From: Cladosporium sp. IMV 00045
Lineage: Eukaryota; Ascomycota; Dothideomycetes; Cladosporiales; Cladosporiaceae
Assembly (NCBI GenBank): GCA_001931905.2
Contig: MSJI02000324.1
Location: 19,863 to 63,079, forward strand
DNA: 43,217 nt
Reading direction: 5' to 3'
Shown here: one piece after another, positions 39,833 to 43,217 of the stretch
Layout of the letters: every line of letters starts with the position of its first letter
Numbering within the stretch: position 1 is the stretch's first letter
Program-made: the position numbers and the translations under genes
Notes under the pieces: generated by a model
Database searches by the model: none
Told to the model about the DNA's origin: nothing
The model's input: the letters and a program-made list of their open reading frames with translations, nothing else

Positions 39833-42800
39833 CTAATTCGCAGTCAAGCTCTCCGGACTCAACATCGCGCCATCCGCATTCCCCTCCCCTCCCTTCTCCG
39901 GCTCACCGCTCTCCTTCGCCTCCGGCATCTGCAACTTGAGTTTCCCCACCGGCGGCGCCAGCTTGCCGTCCTCCTCCAATTTTCTCTTCTTCTTCGCGGC
40001 CTGCTGCTGCTCGCGGATAGGCCGCTTGCGCGGCGAGCTGATCTTGCCCGTGGGCGGCAGGCGGGGCTTGGGGAAGCGCTGCTTCTGCGGCAGGTCCTCG
40101 TCTTCCACGAGCGCTTCGTCGTGGTTCCTGCGCAGCTTTTCGCGGAAGAAGTCTTGCACGAGCCCGATGTGCGCGGGGAGTGTTTCCACGCTGAGGGGGT
40201 CGTAGGTCGTGGCGGGGGAGAAGAGGACGCCGCCCGTGGAAGAGGCGGGGCCTTGGTTGGCGGCTTGGTAGCCGTTGTGCAGGCGGTTTTGGAGCAGGTG
40301 GAGGGGCACGCTGAGGGTTTCCAGGCCGAGCTCGTCGGCCAGGCCGAGTTCGCGGAAGCCGAAGAAGTCTTCGTCCAGGTCTTCGGCAAAGTCGCCGCCG
40401 ACGAATTGTTCGCTGCCGTCGTTGAAGGCGCCGACGCCGTCTGCGCCGGCGTGGTCGCCGAGGGCGGGGCGCTGTGAAGGTTGTGTGAGTTGTTGTGTGA
40501 GGAGGGTTGGGGGGATGGGATACACTTACCAGTAAGTCTGCGAGATGAGCTTTCATCCTCTCGTGTACAACGCTCAACTTCGTGGTTAGCCTCTCTACAT
40601 CGTCCTTCACGTAAGTCTCGAGACCCTCAAGGTCGATGCCGTTTTCTCCTAGCGAATGTAAGACTTGCTCCTCGTAAGTGAATCGCGGCGTCTCAGTGTC
40701 AACTTTCGGCTGCTCGCGGAAGCAATTAAAATTCTCTGCGAGCTTTCGGAAATACTCTGCAGCAATATCGGTCACAGTGTCCAGAGCAGAGGGTTGGAAG
40801 TCTTCAAAACCAGCATGGTAGAAAACTTTCCCTACCGACCGCTTCATGGCCGCGCGACAGACCCAAGGAGCCATCAGCGGTCCTTCTTCGCTGACCACCA
40901 CAGGCCCAATGTCAGCCTCGGCGAACGGCTCAGGGTCGTACTTCTGGAACTGATTCTGGTATGTCTGGGCTTGGATCTGCATTTGCTTGACAATGCCGAT
41001 CTTCGCGCAGACTTTTCGTGTCTCCTGCATCTGCCGGATGTTGCCTTCCATCCTCCCAGCGAGCGCTCCACCGGGAGTTTTGAAGTTGTTTTTGGGAAAC
41101 ATCCGCATGTACTCCTCGGCTTGTGGGACCACATAGCCTTCCGAGTCGGTAGTCCAATTCCATTTCATGTTCATGTCAGGGATGGACGATAGTGGGTGGT
41201 AGTAATCGGGCAAAGTGGAATCTTCGTCTTTCTCAATGCCTTCCGCGAGGGTCTCGCCAGTGGCACCGACAGGTTCCTCCGCGCCGCCCTCCATGTCTTG
41301 CGAGGCCTTGTCGGCCGACAGCATCTTTTGCTGCCGCATCCAGCGTCTCATGCCAGCTTTACTTCGCAGTATTGCTGGCTCGTCGGGATTCAAATGCTCA
41401 CCACGAAACATACGATTTCGCTCAGCGGCAGCGGCAGCGCGGTCTTTCATCGTGACCTGCTTCCACGTCTTGAACTCTGCATCGTCTTCGTCCGCGTCTT
41501 CTTGTTGCGTGCCCATGCCAGAGCCGCCCATGCCATCAATCTCCATGACATCGGCTTGACTGCCATTCGCACCACTTCCATGTAAACCGTTAGGACCAGG
41601 TGTGACAGTGCCAGCAGGTGGCGGTGTGTTGAAGCCTGCAGAGCTAGCGTCATGTGCTTCGGAATCAGCACGCAGGTATTCGTTTCTTAAGTTCGAGGCG
41701 GTGGTGTGTAAAGGTGGTTTGCTATCGGGCTGTGGAGTGGATTGTTCGTCGACTTCCACAGAAGGGGGAGCTTTGCGTGCAGCGGCCGGACCACTCTTGC
41801 CGCCCTTCTTGGGAGCTTTACGACCTCTAGAAGCCATGATAGGCTCATCTTCCTCATCACTCTCATCTGCCTCGGCGGCTCTCGCGCGTCGTTCTTCAGC
41901 TTCCAACTCGGCGCGATCTCTGACGACTATATCCGGGATAAGAGGTGTAAGCTTGTCCGTTTCCTTACGCATATGCAATGCTTTCCGGCGAATGGGAAGT
42001 TCAGGCGCAGAATTATATTTTAGACAGTTGTTCCAGATCAGACCCAGATCGTCGACGAATTCCTTCTTGCTCTTGTAGTGGAACTGCTTGAGCTTCTTGA
42101 TCATGGTGCCGATATCCATAGGGGTCTTGATAATGTTGTAGTAATCGGGGGCCTCTCGCTTGCTGACGCGCTGCAGGAAGGGTTGCACCGAGTCGGTCAT
42201 AGCTTTGAGTTCCATGAGTACTTTCTCGGCTGCCTCATATAGCTCTTCTTGGCCGACGCGGTCTTCACTTGCCCACTTGCTTCGGCCTTTGCGTACTTCG
42301 GATATGAGGGTGCGAAGCTGGTTGTCCGAGGCGACGACCATGTCTCTCTTAAGATCGATGCGAGCGATGAGGTGCTTGAGGGTCAGACTTGATGCGCCGA
42401 GGTCAGCACTGCCCAAGGTGCCTTGGGTGGTAGCTGCAGGAGCAGACGTGGCCTGCGCATTTGGAGACGCGTTGGGGTCGCCGGATATCTCATTCTCCAC
42501 CTCGCGGTCCAGCTCGTCCAGTCGTTGCTGCTCCAGCATGGCATCTCTGTCATTTTCGAATGTGAAGAACATTGCTTGGAAGTCGCGTTTAGCCTTCTCC
42601 GCGGCGGCTTGCTTGTCTTCCTCTAGCTGTTTGCGCACGTCTTCTGAGCTCTTGGCCTGCTCCGAGGATGTATTTGTGTTTGTACGAGCTAGCGGGGACT
42701 GGGTGGCCGGCATGGGAGAGCGGACGGCGGCGGCGGCGACGACGCCATTGGGCATCGCGGTCTTTCCCTTTGCTTTGAGCGGGCTTTGCTGTTCAGCTTC

Positions 42801-43211
42801 CTCCTCATCGTCATCGTCGTCGTCTCCATAGTCTTCTTCGTCAATAGTTCGGGCCGCCTTCCTCAAAGGCGCAGAAGTCTTGGCGCTATCATCGGGCTTG
42901 GGATTGGTTGCCGGGTGATCTCCAGACGGCGATGGTTTCGCGGTGCGCGCGCGTGGTTGACCATCAGTACCGAAGAGGGCGGCGATGTTGGCTTCGGTTT
43001 GCGCCCAACGGGTCTTGAGCATGATGTGCACGGGGTCATCCTCGCGCTCCTCCTCGTCGCCCGGCTGCGCGGCGGGGAGGCCTCCGCTGCCGGCATTGGA
43101 AGCGTCTCTGCTCAGGCTCGGGGGGCGACGCGCAGCAGCAAATCCATTAATGGCAGAAGCGGCGCGATGCAGACCATTGGGGAGCGGCGGGCGCTGGGGT
43201 GTCTGGCTCAT
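39833..43211 (-). CDS. SPT7: SAGA complex subunit Spt7 (bromodomain and histone-fold protein)
   Basis: Two exons, 43211-40530 and 40471-39833, with a 58-nt intron (GTAAGT donor, TTCACAG acceptor) give 1106 residues. The start at 43211 ([13 protein letters not shown]) lies six bases inside the window. An acidic, disordered N-terminus with [13 protein letters not shown] is followed by one bromodomain (about 320-425), with [26 protein letters not shown] and the acetyl-lysine-binding Asn400 in NNCLKYN. An acidic middle region and a [18 protein letters not shown] segment precede a histone-fold-like region (about 775-835; [41 protein letters not shown]), which in yeast pairs with Ada1. A basic, Lys-rich C-terminus follows ([20 protein letters not shown]). 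Spt7 is a scaffold of the SAGA coactivator in the nucleus. Somewhat shorter than yeast Spt7 (1332 residues). Confidence 0.94.
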
Positions 43212-43217
43212 CGCCGG

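Overview
The window is nuclear DNA from a filamentous ascomycete. Many genes are split by short GT..AG introns of about 53-93 nt. Housekeeping proteins are of fungal type (UTP6, ECO1, SPT7), two of the three tRNA genes carry introns, and several families are typical of moulds (GPR1/FUN34 transporter, Pth11-like rhodopsin-domain protein, heme-thiolate peroxidase, GH43, GT90). A Dothideomycete is my best guess, from the general look of the proteins; this is inference and no marker in the window settles it.

Layout. 1-1277: 3' part of an NTF2/RRM (G3BP-like) RNA-binding protein. 2716-4874: a DUF2264 protein. 4875-8135: a gene-poor stretch with tRNA-Ile(AAU), a CAGTC tandem repeat and an intron-containing tRNA-Tyr(GUA). 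8136-9887: a type II membrane GT90 glycosyltransferase. 10426-12164 (minus): a proline-rich protein. 12682-13533 (minus): a ureidoglycolate lyase, divergent from the cohesin acetyltransferase ECO1 (13788-15053). 15587-16882 (minus): UTP6, divergent from an RWD/DUF1115 protein (17177-18094).

From about 18.8 to 38 kb the content is accessory: a GPR1/FUN34/SatP transporter, an MFS sugar transporter, an orphan polytopic membrane protein, an alpha/beta hydrolase, a Pth11-like rhodopsin-domain protein, a secreted heme-thiolate peroxidase/peroxygenase, tRNA-Pro(AGG) with an intron, a membrane-anchored GH43 glycosidase, a 51-residue small-protein candidate and an amino acid transporter. The window closes with the SAGA subunit SPT7 (39833-43211, minus), complete to within six bases of the window end.

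How they fit together. There is no co-directional biosynthetic cluster and no polyketide synthase, NRPS or terpene core. The central block is enriched for transporters, secreted or membrane proteins and one sensor-like protein, which fits uptake and cell-surface functions of a plant-associated or saprotrophic mould, flanked by conserved nuclear and nucleolar genes. I found no clearly new multi-gene system. The most worthwhile leads are the 51-aa ORF behind a strong TATA element, the ACGCGT (MCB) element in front of ECO1, the orphan membrane protein, and a gene-poor 2.1 kb stretch (25715-27815) with a GATA palindrome and a 17-bp inverted repeat.
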